From: Asterias rubens
Lineage: Eukaryota > Echinodermata > Asteroidea > Forcipulatida > Asteriidae
Assembly: GCF_902459465.1 (NCBI RefSeq)
Contig: NC_047073.1
Coordinates: forward strand, 3,968,001-4,032,000
Direction of reading: 5' to 3'
DNA: 64,000 bases
Of this stretch, positions 1 through 13,300 are shown piece after piece (the first letter of the stretch is position 1; each line of letters opens with the position of its first letter). The translations under genes were made by a program, and so were the position numbers. The notes under the pieces were generated by a model. That model made no database searches. It had not been told where the DNA came from and worked only from the letters and a program-made list of their open reading frames with translations.

Positions 1-391
1 ATTGTTACCTAGTGCAACCCATAATGACTACACATATCATGCCAGCTCAACCCAGCATTACCCAGTGCAACCCACTATCCACCCCACCTCTTCTTGATCA
101 TGTCTTGCTCCTGTACATATGTTGGAGATGCTGATCTCTCAAACCACTCATCCCTTCTATCTTCCCCCATCCTCTTCCTCGTCTCTGTGGTGACAGTGAT
201 TGTTACCCAGTGCAACCCATAATGACTACACATATCATGCCAGCTCAACCCAGCATTACCCAGTGCAACCCACTATCCACCCTACCTCTTCTTGATCATG
301 TCTTGCTCCTGTACATATGTTGGGGATGCTGATCTCTCAAACCACTCATCCCTTCTATCTTCCACATCCTCTTCCTCATCGCTGTAGTGTC
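1..391. repeat. Tandem duplication, about 198-bp period, covering the 3' half of KRI1 exon 4 and the start of its intron
   Basis: Bases 1-198 and 199-391 are near-identical direct copies. The right copy contains the functional end of KRI1 exon 4 (minus strand) with its donor at 285-284. The left copy repeats the same coding segment and a GT donor, but has one extra G in a short G run. That shifts the frame and creates a stop (TAG) soon after, so it is probably intronic and non-functional. Confidence 0.85.
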
Positions 392-3384
392 CTCCTTTCT
401 CTGTGATGATCTTCCTCTCATAGTCCTTCAGGAACACTGGTTTATCCTCTTTTGCCTTCTTCACTTTTTGTTTCTTCTTCTTGTTCTTGGTGGATGTGGC
501 ATCTTCATCGGAGTCGTCTGATGATTCCTCCGACGATTCTACATTAAAGCGAAAGATTGAATTTATACAATAGTACGCAGAAAAGGTTTCAGGAGTCATT
601 AAAGAACATGAGCAGATGTGATACTTCATGAGGCAACTTGAAATCTTCCAATAGAAAATGAAAATTTCCTCACAGAGGTGCCCTTAGGTTCACCAAGGAG
701 AAACTAAAGGATAAAAAAAGGAAGAATCAGGTCTACTTAAGAAACTTGTAAGCCACAACTAAGGTGGGCAACCGCTGCGGTCCCCAGGCTTTTTCGCACT
801 CAATATCAACCTCTACCCTTGCAGGTACCCCTTTTAAAGGCAGTGGACACTATTGGCAATTACTCAAAATAATTATTGGCATAAAACCTTTCTTGGTGAC
901 GAGCAATGGGGAGAGGTTGATGGTAGGAAACATTGTGAGAAACGGCTCCCTCTGAAGTGCCATAGTTTGCGAGAAAGAAGTATTTTTCCACGAATTTGAT
1001 TTCGAGACTGCAGATTTAGAACTTGAGGTCTTGAAATCAACCATCTAAACGCACACAACTTTGTGTGACAAAGGTTATTTTTCTTTCATTATTATCTCGC
1101 AACTTCGATGACCGATTGAGCTCAAATTTTCACAGGTTTGTTATTTTATGCATATGTTGAGATATACCAAATGTGAAGGCTAGTCTTTGACAATTACCAA
1201 TAGTGTCCACTGCCTTTAAACACCCCTGGGTGAAAAGAACAATGCGACTCAATCTTTAAGCAGTCATCAACCAACCTTCATGAAAGAATGTAGCTTCCTT
1301 ATTGTAGATCCTGGGATCTTTGCTCTTAACGTATGAAAGCATCTTCAAGAAATCTTTCTCTACCAGTGAGGTAAGACCCTGTGGATGAAACCAAAACAAA
1401 AGTAAAGTCTTTTCCGAGCCAATATTGATCATCAGGCCGATGTTTATATATCAAGTTTCATTGGCATGAAAAAAATTACTGAGAATTGTTTCCAAAATGG
1501 TCAGAAACATTTGAGGGGGAAACAGGTCGCTAAGGTACTTTAGTTTTATCACCGAGGTTAAAGGTCATAAAGGAGTTGGAGTACCTCAGCATCTTCATCT
1601 TCTTCCTCTGAAGAACTTGAGGAGTCATCTTCTGGATTCTCTCCATAACGATCTTTCACTAGAATTAGAAGAGTAAACAAGTAAATAATGAATTAAATTC
1701 CAATGAAAAACTTTATTAGTCGTGACTGAAATTTAGTTTACATTTTTTCAAAATGAATATCAATAATACTAATCTAAAAATTTAACCATATGATGGCTAA
1801 CAAACGCGGCCAATAATTCTCAGTGATGATATTGATAGCTTTTTGTTTTTTTATTACTTGCAAAGACATTCAATTTAAAGTTATAATCAATTATTATGAA
1901 GGCAATATTATTTGAAATCAACATATATTATAAAATTATTTGAAAATTTTAAGAACATCAATCTAAACAATCTGATCAAACGGTAGATCTTTCTTGTTGA
2001 TCTTCATTTGTACCCAAACAAACATAATAATATAATAATAAAACCATTCTTATATAGCGCATATCACCGTGAGGTCCCTAGGCGCTGTAAAAGGAAACCA
2101 ACAATTATTGAACGTAAACACATGTTTTTAACTGGGTTTTGAATTGTCCTGATGTCTCAGCCTGTCGACATGCACAGGGCACTGGGTACTGCAAATGACG
2201 CTGTGCATACCAAGGAAAACTTTCCAAATTTGTGTTGAGCCAGTGCAGTGCCACTACTTTTTCAATCATTTTTACAAAGAGGAATATTTCATTTAATTTT
2301 GTTTACAGTTGTTGTGAGTAAGTAAAGATTTTTTTAAAAATTCCTTTTAACGAATGGAACTTGTCCAATTCCCGATACAAAAAGAAAGGAACCTTGTCGT
2401 CATGTACTTGTATAGATGTATGTATTGTTATGTGATTGTAAACTCTCGCTATCCGGTAAATTAAGTGTTGGATGGCATTTTTAAATGGAGCCGTTAAATA
2501 TATGCACAAGAGTCATATGCACCCAAATCATTTTCAAACTGTTGAAAAAATTGTATTTTTAATTGTAAAAAAAGTTTTCATTGTAATTTTTTTTAATTGT
2601 TGTTCTGCTGCATATCTTAATCATGCACAAACACACAGTCACTGACGGGTCGCCCTTCAAAGTTCAATACCGACAACTCACGACCCCTCACAACAAAAAT
2701 TTTTAAATGCACTTTAACAGAACATTTGAACATAAGTCAACTGTTAAATATATGCACAAGAGTTATAATAATATGCACCCAAATCGTTTTCAAACTGTTG
2801 AAAAAAATTGTATTTTTAATTTAGTAACAAACGGAAATATCCGCCATGTTGTCTTTCGACGCATTTGGACGATTCCATTACACTTCAGGGGTGATACAAT
2901 ATGCAAGATGATTCTCTCATCATGGAGTTAAAAAAATTTGTATTACTTATAAATCTCCCCTTTTTACTTCAAATTCCTGACTGGCGGCCTAGTTACTAAC
3001 ATTTAACTAAAAAGAAAAAAACAGCAGCTAAATAAAACCAAAAAGAACAAAATACAACTCAGCCCTCAGAAATTGTTGTCGTGAGTTATCGTGAGGGGGT
3101 GTCGGTATTTAGTGCGACCGTCACTGACCACTGACTGAGTCAGTCATTGCAAATCCAATTGCATTTGCAATGCAATGCAATTGCAATGCAACTCAGGCAG
3201 TCATCAAATCGGCCGTTTTTTCACTATTTTAATTCAGTCACGGGTTTATAGTTTTTTTGATATAAGCGCACACAATGACAGATTACTTACATTTTTGAAT
3301 CTCTTCTTTTCTTCGCCATTTATTGTAATTTTCAGCAAATTTTGTGTTGATGCGAAACTCCAAATCGTCCTCACTGCCCGACAT
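286..3384 (-). CDS. KRI1: KRI1 homologue, N-terminal part (gene continues past left edge)
   Basis: KRI1 is a nucleolar protein needed for 40S subunit assembly; yeast Kri1 binds Krr1. Four coding exons are seen in minus-strand order: 3384-3291, 1658-1585, 1378-1276 and 538-286, about 174 codons, with every intron GT..AG and in phase. The ATG at 3384 opens MSGSEDDLEFRINTKFAENY, matching the family's N-terminal pattern. Exon 2 reads LKDRYGENPEDD and then an acidic Ser/Glu run. Exon 3 carries the VEKDFLKMLSYVKSKDPRIY block. Exon 4 holds an acidic/Lys-rich stretch and the family signature FLKDYERKIITEKGG. Vertebrate KRI1 is about 700 aa, so roughly three quarters lies beyond the window. The exon 4 donor is at 285-284, and a degenerate second copy of the exon end lies just downstream (1-198). 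Identification is confident; exon edges are by phase and consensus only. Confidence 0.93.
764..1255. mobile_element. SINE-like repeat split by a TTAA MITE
   Basis: Bases 764-833 and 1220-1255 together resemble the intact repeat at 58065-58130 (Ser/Pro-rich reading of 'caacctctacccttgcagg' followed by 'cccctgggtgaa'). Element A1 (834-1219) sits between the two halves, so the SINE is older than the MITE. Confidence 0.65.
834..1219. mobile_element. MITE family A, copy 1 (TTAA-flanked inverted repeat)
   Basis: It starts TTAAAGGCAGTGGACACTAT and ends with the reverse complement of that motif, about 386 bp. Near-identical copies lie at 11296, 12266, 14751 and 18916. There is no coding capacity. 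It lies in KRI1 intron 3. Confidence 0.88.
2020..2110. mobile_element. SINE fragment in KRI1 intron 1
   Basis: An (ATA)n run is followed by 'cttatatagcgcatatcac', which matches the start of the SINE copies at 56030 and 57915. The rest of the long intron (1659-3290) is AT-rich. It also contains a weak direct repeat ('atatgcacaagagt', at 2498 and 2750) that I cannot classify. Confidence 0.45.
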
Positions 3385-4371
3385 GCTGGATTTTTAGTTA
3401 GTCTGATACCGGTGCAACGTATACGCACAACATCTATGCTTTGAGTCGGATATCAGACACTTACTTTGAGCTGGTAAACGGGGATGAACGTTGTGAAAAG
3501 GCACGCCATTACCGAGTACCATGAAACAAAATGGCTGCGCCCATGAGAAAGTTTTTTTGAACAGGTAAAATGTCGAATTAATTCAAGTGTGCAAGTAAAA
3601 GCTGTTGGCAGATGAGAATTGTGAATATATTTTATCGTGAGTGTCTATCTTTTGCATTTTATTTCACTGTCTAAGTAATGAAGAAATCAAAACTTTAGAA
3701 TTTGCCAACTTTTTATTTTTCATGTTATTTTTTTAGCATAGCGGCTATTTATTAAAATATTACTTATTAGTATTGGCTATGGCCTAGCGGTAGCCTAGGG
3801 CTTAGGCTGGGCTTAGTGGAGTTGGCAACACTGGCTAGACCAGGCTTAGATTCTGAATAGCTGCGATAATTCACATTGTATCACTACATCATGTTCAAAC
3901 CCGGCCCTCCTCCCAATTTTGGACTGAATTGGTCATCACATTCACAATTCCAAGCAAGAGAGAATAACCGGAAAAAAAACCTTAATTTTGTTGCACAAAC
4001 TTGCTTGTGTGCTCTTCAGATGAAAAGGCTTCAGGCATGAAGTTTAAGTTAACAATTATTTTGAGGAATTACCAACACTGTCCAGTACAAAACCGATAAA
4101 GGCTAAATAAATTGTTATAATAAAGAGTGGCAGGATAGTATAGCGCCCTCTTTTTTATGCGTACACGAGTGGTTCGTTAACACTAAGATTTTCACTTTAT
4201 CAGATCTGGTTACATGCCAGCAAAATATACCCTGGACCCCTGTCTATACCAAATTAGGTAAAATAAACACAACAAATCACAAAAACAACAAACAAACAAT
4301 TTTTTCAATAAAGCCACTTTATCTTTTCTACTTCTTAAGTAGGAGAAGAGACGTAGTCTAATGTTCTCATC
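3385..4371. promoter_or_regulatory. Shared divergent promoter region of KRI1 and PIGG
   Basis: The start codons of KRI1 (minus) and PIGG (plus) are 987 bp apart and face away from each other, so both 5' UTRs and promoters must lie here. I see no TATA box that I would trust and no clear repeat copy in this stretch. Confidence 0.45.
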
Positions 4372-7300
4372 ATGCATTTATCACCTCGTCATCTGTTGCT
4401 GCTTTGTGTCGTTGGGGAACTTCTGGGACTCTACGTTTTCTTAAAAGGATTCTTTCCTATAAAGAAGGCTGTAGAAGGCTATGCAATGTTTGAAGGACTT
4501 CCTGAAGAGCCATCGACTGAAACTTTGCCTCAAGATGACGTGATTCCCAGTGTGGCAACTGGATCTGGTGATTTTTTCATCTCACCTACATCTGCTCCCC
4601 CCCCCCTCCGCCCCCTCTGAACTTATTCCCACAAACTTTCACCTACATGTCAATTCATTTATAACCCATTTCGAGTGTTGTTCCTAGAAAGGAGCTATTC
4701 AGTTATTCCATCAAGTTCAAGATCAAGATCGTCCATTGTTGTCAATCTTTTTGTTTTGTGCCACCTAAGCCCCTCCTGTGTGGCCATTTCTCTGGAGGAT
4801 TCCTCAGAGAGTATGGCCACACAGGTGGGGCTAGTGCCACCTCATCATTTCCACCTTTTATTTCTTATAAATACACTTTAGTGTGGCGTCACAGCTGCAC
4901 CATCTAACATGTCCTATAGCTGAACAAGGATCTCAAAATTTAAGGCCATTGAAAAAGTTCAACAGGAAATGTCTAAAGGGGCACCAAGGCCTTAGACCAG
5001 GGCCTAATATCAGCCTGCCAACCAGTGCAACCGATTGTCCACTTTTTGTGTAAACGTAGAAAAACAGTTGCTATTAGCATTCACTGTCCATACAAATGTT
5101 TCCAGTCTAAACATTCAACTCTGCAACACTTTCTGAATGACATCGTTCCCTGTTTGAAGAATTATAAAGATAAATTTAACCCTTCAAAATTTTCTTTTGA
5201 ACAGCTACCTCACCTATCCGCCCTGTATTTGGCCGTCTCGTCATTACTCTTATAGACGCCTTGAGGGCAGATTTCATATATGGTAAGCGCAATCAGGAAG
5301 ACATGCCGTACACCAGGGAGCTTCTTGATGGGGGATGGACGAGGAGTTTCTTGGCTAGAGCTCATCCTCCAACAGTCACAATGCCAAGAATTAAGGTGAG
5401 AATGGATGGTTTACCTCTTCCAAAATTACCCATCCTATTATCGGTATTTATTAATCAAAAGTGTTTTAGATCTTTAAAGGCAGAGGCTGGCCCCAGATGA
5501 ACGACGTCACTACAAGAGCGGCGAGTGGTCGTTCAATTAGCTCTTGCCAGGGGCTCACCCGAGTGAGCACCGCAGGGTAGACCCAGGGAAAGCTAAACGA
5601 ACGCACTCTGTATACACTAACATAACAATCTCAATGTTTTTGTGTTTGTTGCAGGCGTTGACATCCGGGACCATTCCAGGTTTCATTGACATCGTTTTGA
5701 ATCTGGACTCGTCAACTTTAGCGGAGGATAATCTAATCTCACAGATGCATCGTCAAGACAAGAAGCTCTTCTTTTATGGGGACGATACATGGATGCGTTT
5801 GTTCCCGGGACATTTCACTGAAGCTGACGGCACAACATCTTTCTTTGTCACCGACTACACTGAAGTAATAGATGTTAAATTGCCATCAAGGATAAAGAAT
5901 ATTAAATTTGTTTTTTACTGATATAGACCGATGTGTGTTAACACTGTATACTCAGTACGTCCATGAGTTCTGTGAAAATAATCACAGGCAATCACTCTGG
6001 TGGGATTCGAACCTACGACCTTTGCAATTCTAGAGCAGTGTCATACCAAGTGTGTAGCAGTTGGGCACTGGAAACAGAGTCCAACAGTTTAGGTGTTGGG
6101 TAACCGTGTGTTGGATTTTGTTTAGATTAAAGCCTGGTTCATATTTCCTGCAAACGCTTCATGCGGAGCGAGTTTGACGTCACAACTCTATTTTCACTGT
6201 GAATAATTCGCAGGAGTTTAGCACAGGACTACTCTTGCGAATTTTTTTTTGCAAATTTTTGACGTCAAAATTGGCATCGTATTCGAAGGAAATATGAATC
6301 AAGCTTAAGGAAAGATGATCCCAGTAAATCACTGATTGGATTTAGAGACATTCCAATCTCTGGCTTTTTAGGCCCTACTATTATCGAATGAGCACATAAA
6401 TTGTTAGTTGTTTTATTCCCTCAAAGATTTTGTTGTTGCAATTAAAAACGAAAATGGAATACTTGAATGTTACTTTTTAACTTTTCAGGTTGATAACAAT
6501 GTGACAAGGCACGTCCAGCCAGCTTTATCCAACCCTCATTGGGACGCCTTGATCCTTCACTACCTTGGTCTGGATCACATCGGGCATCTCGGTGGGCCTA
6601 CTAGCCCTCTTGTCTCCCCTAAACTACAGGAGATGGATGGTGTGATCAGAAACATCCATCAAGCATTGATAGAACAGGTAAAGGAGATTTGTAATAACTA
6701 ACCCTGGGCGACTAGTGTCGAAGTCGCAACTATTGATTCAACTACTTGATTCAACTACTCGATATAATCGTGGGGCCACGTCTACTACAATAATAGTCGT
6801 GACATCCTGAAACACAATTAGACACCAGTGACACAATCCTTCAATCCTTTCAGCACAAATTTTACCATATTGCGCCTGCGGCAATGCATCTTGGGAATTT
6901 AAAATAAGTCGCGGGTAGTGTCAAAGTCGCTACTAGTTGGGGCGCGACTAGATGAGTAGTTAATTACACTGGTCACCCAGGCTTAGTAATAACACTGGGT
7001 TTTTGTATAGCGCTTTATCACACCTGATGGGCCTATTAAACTGGTCATCGTCTTTTTCCTGCAATTAGGTAAAGCTTTGTTTTGAAGTTCCAGATCTACA
7101 TGTATTCCTTTACTGTAGCACCATGAACTGGTTTAAAAGGTGCTGTGGCACAATATGCTGTTGATCAGACCGGACCACTGAGGCGAATCCTTCACTTTGG
7201 TTCTTTCATATGCTTTAAACAACCACCGAGACCTATGGCTTTACGTCCCATCCGAAGGGACACATGAATAGTGGTTTTAAAGTGTCTTGCGTGACATGAT

Positions 7301-10300
7301 TGGGACTCCAACTCACACTCTGCTTATCAGAAACACAAGAGCTTGATAAAACAGGTGTCATTTTGTTTGTCAGGATAAATCTTTGTCACTACCGAGTCTG
7401 ATAGTACTATGTGGTGATCATGGTATGAGTGATGCAGGTAGTCATGGTGGTGCATCGGCAAGTGAGACTATTACACCTCTAGTCTTCATCAGCTCAGCAT
7501 TCAAGCAAGATCAAGGTTAGTTCCCCTCCCCCCCCCCCCCCCCCCCAAAGGTCCAATAACAGATCCAATCACCCGAAATGATTTCCCTTGTATAGCAGAA
7601 GAATATGATATGCAAAATGAACCAGTTGCTACTCAAACAACATGATTTGCCACTCAATATTGGCATCCAGTGTGCACAAAATAAGTTTGGTCTAAATTTG
7701 TTGGGACAAAATCCTGTTAATGTTTTATATTGGAGTGGTATAGGTGACACAATAGTCACTGTGTCATTTTTGTGTGTGATCAATCTAAAGATGAACAAAT
7801 GCGACAATTTTGGCTTAATCCATTGTGTGAGTCGGGAGAAAATAGTGGGAAAAAACAACTGTATGTTTAGTTACTGAACTTTTTTACCTGCATTTCACAA
7901 AACTTGTTTCAGTGAATGAATTTTATGTCAGAAAACATCCTTTTGATTTGTCTTTTGGCAAAACTCTGTAAATTTACTTGTTAAAAAAAAAAAATCTTTC
8001 TAGAAACCCCAGTGCCACACCCAGAAGAGGTGCAGCAGATTGACTTAGCCCCAACCCTGGCTATCCTCTTAGGACTTCCCATCCCTCAGAACAGCTTGGG
8101 TCAGGCCATCCCTGCCATGCTAGAGGGGAGCCTCTCTCCTCGGGAGCAGTTGAGGGCGCTACAGCTGAATAGCTACCAACTGAGTCGGGTGTTGGAACAG
8201 AACATAGATTCGTTTGAATCAGGTAATACTACATTTCATGTGGTTTTGTTTACCCTTATACAAGGTGTTCCTTTAAGCATTGTATAATAGGTACATGTAC
8301 ACTCTGAGTCTGCAAAAAAACACTGGGATTCAAACCTAGGACCTTTGCATCGCTAGAGCATGGCCCAATTTCATGGCTCTACTTACCGCCAAATTCTGCG
8401 CTTACGATCGCGATTCCCCGCTTACGTGCAAGCGCCGAATTTCTGCGCTAGCCTTGTAAGCGTAGAATGCCTAGTAACGTGGAGTACGCACGCGCAGAAG
8501 CCCAAATTCGCCGCTAACCCGTGAAATACGCTTGCCGTAAGCGCCGATTCTGTGCTTACGGTAAGCGAAGCCATGAAATTGGGCCCAGATGTCTTACCAC
8601 TAGACTACTGAGCTAGCCCGGTGGCAAGAGGTAGTTTGAATCCTATGATTTGGCACCGGGTGTCGCAACAACTCGATAGAATTGGATTAGTTGTTTACAT
8701 GGCTCCAACAGTTAATTGTATTAGGGATCTATTGTTGAACTTGTTGAAATGTCTTAAATGCAGGGTATACTTTTGGTAGTTGTCACAGGCCAGTAGCCTC
8801 ACTTTAGTTATCCCAACATATGTATGAATTAGCAAACCTGTGAAGTTGGTCATCAAAGTTGCAAGAAAATAATGAATGAAAAACACCCTTGTTGCATAGA
8901 ATTGTGCGATTTCAGATGCCTGAGAAAGGCTCTATGCCTGAAGCCTTTCTCGGGTTCAAATTTTGGGCATGAAAAACTACCTCTTTCTCTTAAACTACAT
9001 GACTACCAATATGTACAAGGGTATAGTTTCTAATAAAGTTTTAAAAAATCATCCCGAGTAAGTTTTATGGTTATCAAGATCAAGTACCCTGCCTTTAAGA
9101 GAGTTTTTTCTTCTCTCCTTTTCATAGATATTGCTTACTCAATGTATCAGCATGCTTTACGTCTGCATGCCACGTGGCTATCACATACACCTAATAGCTC
9201 CACCCGCTATGCACAGAGCCTATTTGACAAAGCCGCTGGGCAGTACCTGAAAGCCATGGGTTCTATGAGGAACAAGGTAGCTTCATCACTTTCGCGATAT
9301 GACCTACATGCCATGGGCTGTGGGGTGGTGCTGTTATGGCAGGTATGAAACCACTCAAATTCTATTCGGTTTGGAGTGAGGCCAGGAATTACAGACAGGC
9401 AATGAAGGCCATGACCTCCGTTGCCCATGCTCTTGGCCTTGGTGCCTCTTCAAAGGTTTCAAATTGACTTTCATCGTTTCCAATGGAAGTGCGTTCTGCA
9501 AAATGAAAATGGCCTTGCCCTTTCAAAGATGAAATTCCAGTCCTAGTAACACTCTGTGATAGTTTTACTTTGTTAATGTAGATTGTTTTCGTAAGAGTTT
9601 GTACTTGAGAATTGTGTGGTGTGTTGTCATTTAGCCTTGGAGAAAGACCTAGGGTCGAAATGTCCGGCCATTTACTACTTTTTTGCATTTATGCCATAGT
9701 GTGGGAGAGTTCCAGCCTCAGAGGAAATGCTCACTTGAATTTTCCTTTTTAAAGGTCAACATTTAGCTACTAATTCCTAAAGAGGAATATCTTATAAAGG
9801 GAAAATAATGTCAAACATCCATTAAAAACATCAAATAAATCACTTAAAAAGTGGTGACTGGATGCAGAGGTTTTTACAAAAAATTGTCACTAACTTCTCA
9901 TCAATGTCTCACTTTTTTCCTTGAAGGTTCTATTCCTGCTATGCTACAGCGCTTCCTCACCTGGCACTCAGCCTTCACTGACCCCTGACCTCAAGCCTTC
10001 ACTCTTGCTTCTGATTGGCTGTTGCCTAGCAGCGGGAATCACCCAGATTGCACTATGCACAGCAGCGGGTGGGGAGACCAGTGAACTGCTCTGCATACCA
10101 ACCATTGGGGCCGGAACGCTACCACTACTTCTTATAGTGACAGGGGGATCACTGGCGGCCATTTTGGTGTCAACTGGAGGAGGTCTTAAATGGCGTCAGA
10201 CGATAAATAAAAATGTAAGTGGTTGATAACATAAAACATTTCAAAATCAAGACAGATGTTTCACTATCGGTGTAGTTTGTAACAAAATGTCCGAGGATCA

Positions 10301-13300
10301 ATCTTGAAAAATATACCTACACCTCCCAGCAAATGGGACCAGATTCTTTTGGGGGTTTATGTATAGATCAAGTTGGAAGTCAACAACCCCAGGTCAGAAT
10401 TAGGCAACACTTTACCCCTTTTACTATTGGGCTCTCAAATCTGTTTAATAGAGAACAATTAAAGACCTACAAAATAATAACGAGGCCAAAGCTCCGTTTT
10501 CCCCTTCTTTAGTTGGGTTCACCTTTTAGGGTTTTTCATACTTGAGTGATTTTTACATCAAAGTGTTTCTTTCTTGTTTTTCTTAAAGTTTCAGAGCCTG
10601 TCATGGTGTGAGATTTTCCTATTAATAGGAACAGTGTTCCATACCCTAACATTTGCTGCTAGCAGCTTCATTGAGGAAGAGCACCAAACGTGGTACTTCC
10701 TAACTCTCACTCTCCTATTGGCTATCTTCATCTATGTAACAAGCGCTGCTATTGGTCAATCTGTGGACAAGATGGCCGCAAGGGTTGCTATGGCGGTGGC
10801 AGCAGCTCTGGTTATTTGTCGGTTGCTGAGGGCGTGGAATCAGACCGGGATGAAGTGGGCGGATAGGCCGGACATTGGAGATTGGTTTGTCAGGTAAATT
10901 CATTTTAACTCAATAAATAATAATAAAAAATTGGTTCTTAAATAGGGCATATTCTGGTAGCTAGATCAGGCACGATGTATGGTCCTCTGAAAAAGGTGGG
11001 AATTTTTTGTTGAGTACAAAGAATTCCCTACATATCATGTACACATGGCGTAGACTCTAATTTACTTTCCAGGTCCTCTTAATCCTTATTTTTCAGTTTA
11101 AATCCGATTAAAGTAGGAAGAATATCGTGTCTGCTAGATCAAGCTGATTTGCAACAATACTATCCCCGTTTGTCAGGCATACTTTTCAACCATTCCTCGA
11201 ACTTTTTGAACCTGGGGGGAGCATAAAATCTGCGCTTGATTTAGTGTTAAAAAGGGGGTATGTAACCCTGTCAGGCTCCCATTTTAAGACATGGGTTAAA
11301 GACAGTGGACACTATTGGTAATTGTCAAAGACTAGTCTTCACAGTTGGTGTATCTCAGCATATGCATCAAATAACAAACCTGGGAAAATTTGAGCTCAAT
11401 CGGTCGTCGAACTTGCTAGATAATAATGAAAGAAAAAAACCTTGTCACACGAATTTGTGTGCTTTCTGATGCTTGATTTCGAGACCTCAAATTCTAAACT
11501 TGAGTTCTCGAAATCAAATTCGTGGAAAATTACCTCTTTCTCGAAAACTACGTCATTTCAGAGGGAGCCGTTTCTCACAATGATTTACACCATCTATCTC
11601 TCCCCATTACTTGTAATCAAGAAAGGTTTTATGATGATAAATATTTTGAGTAATTACCAATAGTGTCCACTGCCTTTAAGAGAAGTGATCATGGTCAAGT
11701 GCCTTCCTCAAGGACACAAGTGTCATGATCAGAATTCAAACCCACACTCCGATGACTGCTCGGCCACGACACACCACACACTTACACCGAAACTATTCCT
11801 GTTTAATGGTAAAACATGTGCATATCAAAATTAATTTTATATTGAATATCATAATCACTGTGAAAACATAATCTTGTTATTTGTAGACCAGAGAACAAGA
11901 CGAGTCTTTCCATCTTGACTATGGCTAGTTTCATGATCATATACATCCTACGCTGCTTCAAAAGACCAAACTATAGACTTCTAGTAGCTCTGGTTGGGGC
12001 TTATCTCTATCGCTATGCAACAGGATCTGTGGACTTGCCAGTGTCACTGCCAACCTCTCAAAAGTAAGCATTCTTGTAGCATACTTAAACACCAACAGTA
12101 AATCCTTTGCATTGAAGTCGTCGAGCCACCATCTTAGTTGTAACTTGATGATGAATAAATGGAATTGTACAGATTTGTACGCGTGGCGGCTCAGAGGAAA
12201 TTACCAATAAACCAATGTCCTTTTGACCTCTAGAGAGGGCCCATGCTCAAGTAACATCACATGCATTAAAGACAATGGACAAAATTGGTAATTGTCAAAG
12301 TCTAGTATTCTCTCTTGGTGCATCTCAACATGTGCATAAAATAACAAACCTGTGAAAATTTTAGCTCAATCGGTCGTCAAAGTTGAGAGATAATAATGAA
12401 AAAAAAAAACCTTGTCACACAAAGTTGTGTGCGTTTAGATGGTTATTTCGAGACCTCAAATTCTAAATCTAAGGTCTCGAAATCAAATTTGTGGAAAATA
12501 AGTTCTTTCTCGAAAACTATGTCACTTCAGAGGGAGCTGTTTCTCACAATGTTTTATACTATCAACCTCTCCCCATTTCTCGTCACCAAGTAAGGTGTTA
12601 TGCTAGTAATTACCAATAGTATCCACTGCTTTTAAAAGGTTTACATCTTCAGCATTTTATAAACCACATTGATCACATTTATTATTGACTTGTTTGTCCA
12701 AAGCATTTGAAGAAAATATCACTCAGCATTAATGCTTGAATTAAAATAAAAACCCAGCAATAATAACTGGTTCAAGAGACTTAGCACGGTACCATTCTAG
12801 ATACTGTGCGCCATTATAAATGTTATGTTATTATTATTATTTCACAATAACGTCTCAATGCACTTTTCACTAGTGCCTGGATATCAGACAAAGTGCCTGC
12901 TGTGTGTTTTGAAGTTCTACATATTCATCTGGTTTTTTTTCCAGTTTTTTTCTTGGTCTGTTCTTTTTCTAAGTCTTCTAAAACCTCATTTTATGATAAC
13001 CTGTGAAAAAAGCCTCTCCTGGGAACCTGCATTGTGAATTTCCGTCTTGTTTCTAAGAACAGATATAACATTTCTGCAATATGTTTGCTATTTTGTTTGC
13101 AGAGGACTCCATGAAGCAAGGCTGGTGTACCTTTTGGTGTTTGTCTCCTTGGCTGGAGTTTCTCTGAGTTATGGAAGGCAATTTTACATCGCCCATAACC
13201 AGAATACAAACCAAGAAAATAGTCACAAAAACTCTCGCAAATCGGACATGAAAACGGCAGATGTGTTTCGTTTTGGACAAGTTTTTGATGAACTATACGA

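Noticed and set aside
4372..10893. PIGO as the identity of the plus-strand transferase
   Set aside because: The EVDNNVTRH, GLDHIGH, EEEHQTWYFL and QRYHLFVWSVFSPKLLY blocks fit PIGG rather than PIGO or PIGN.
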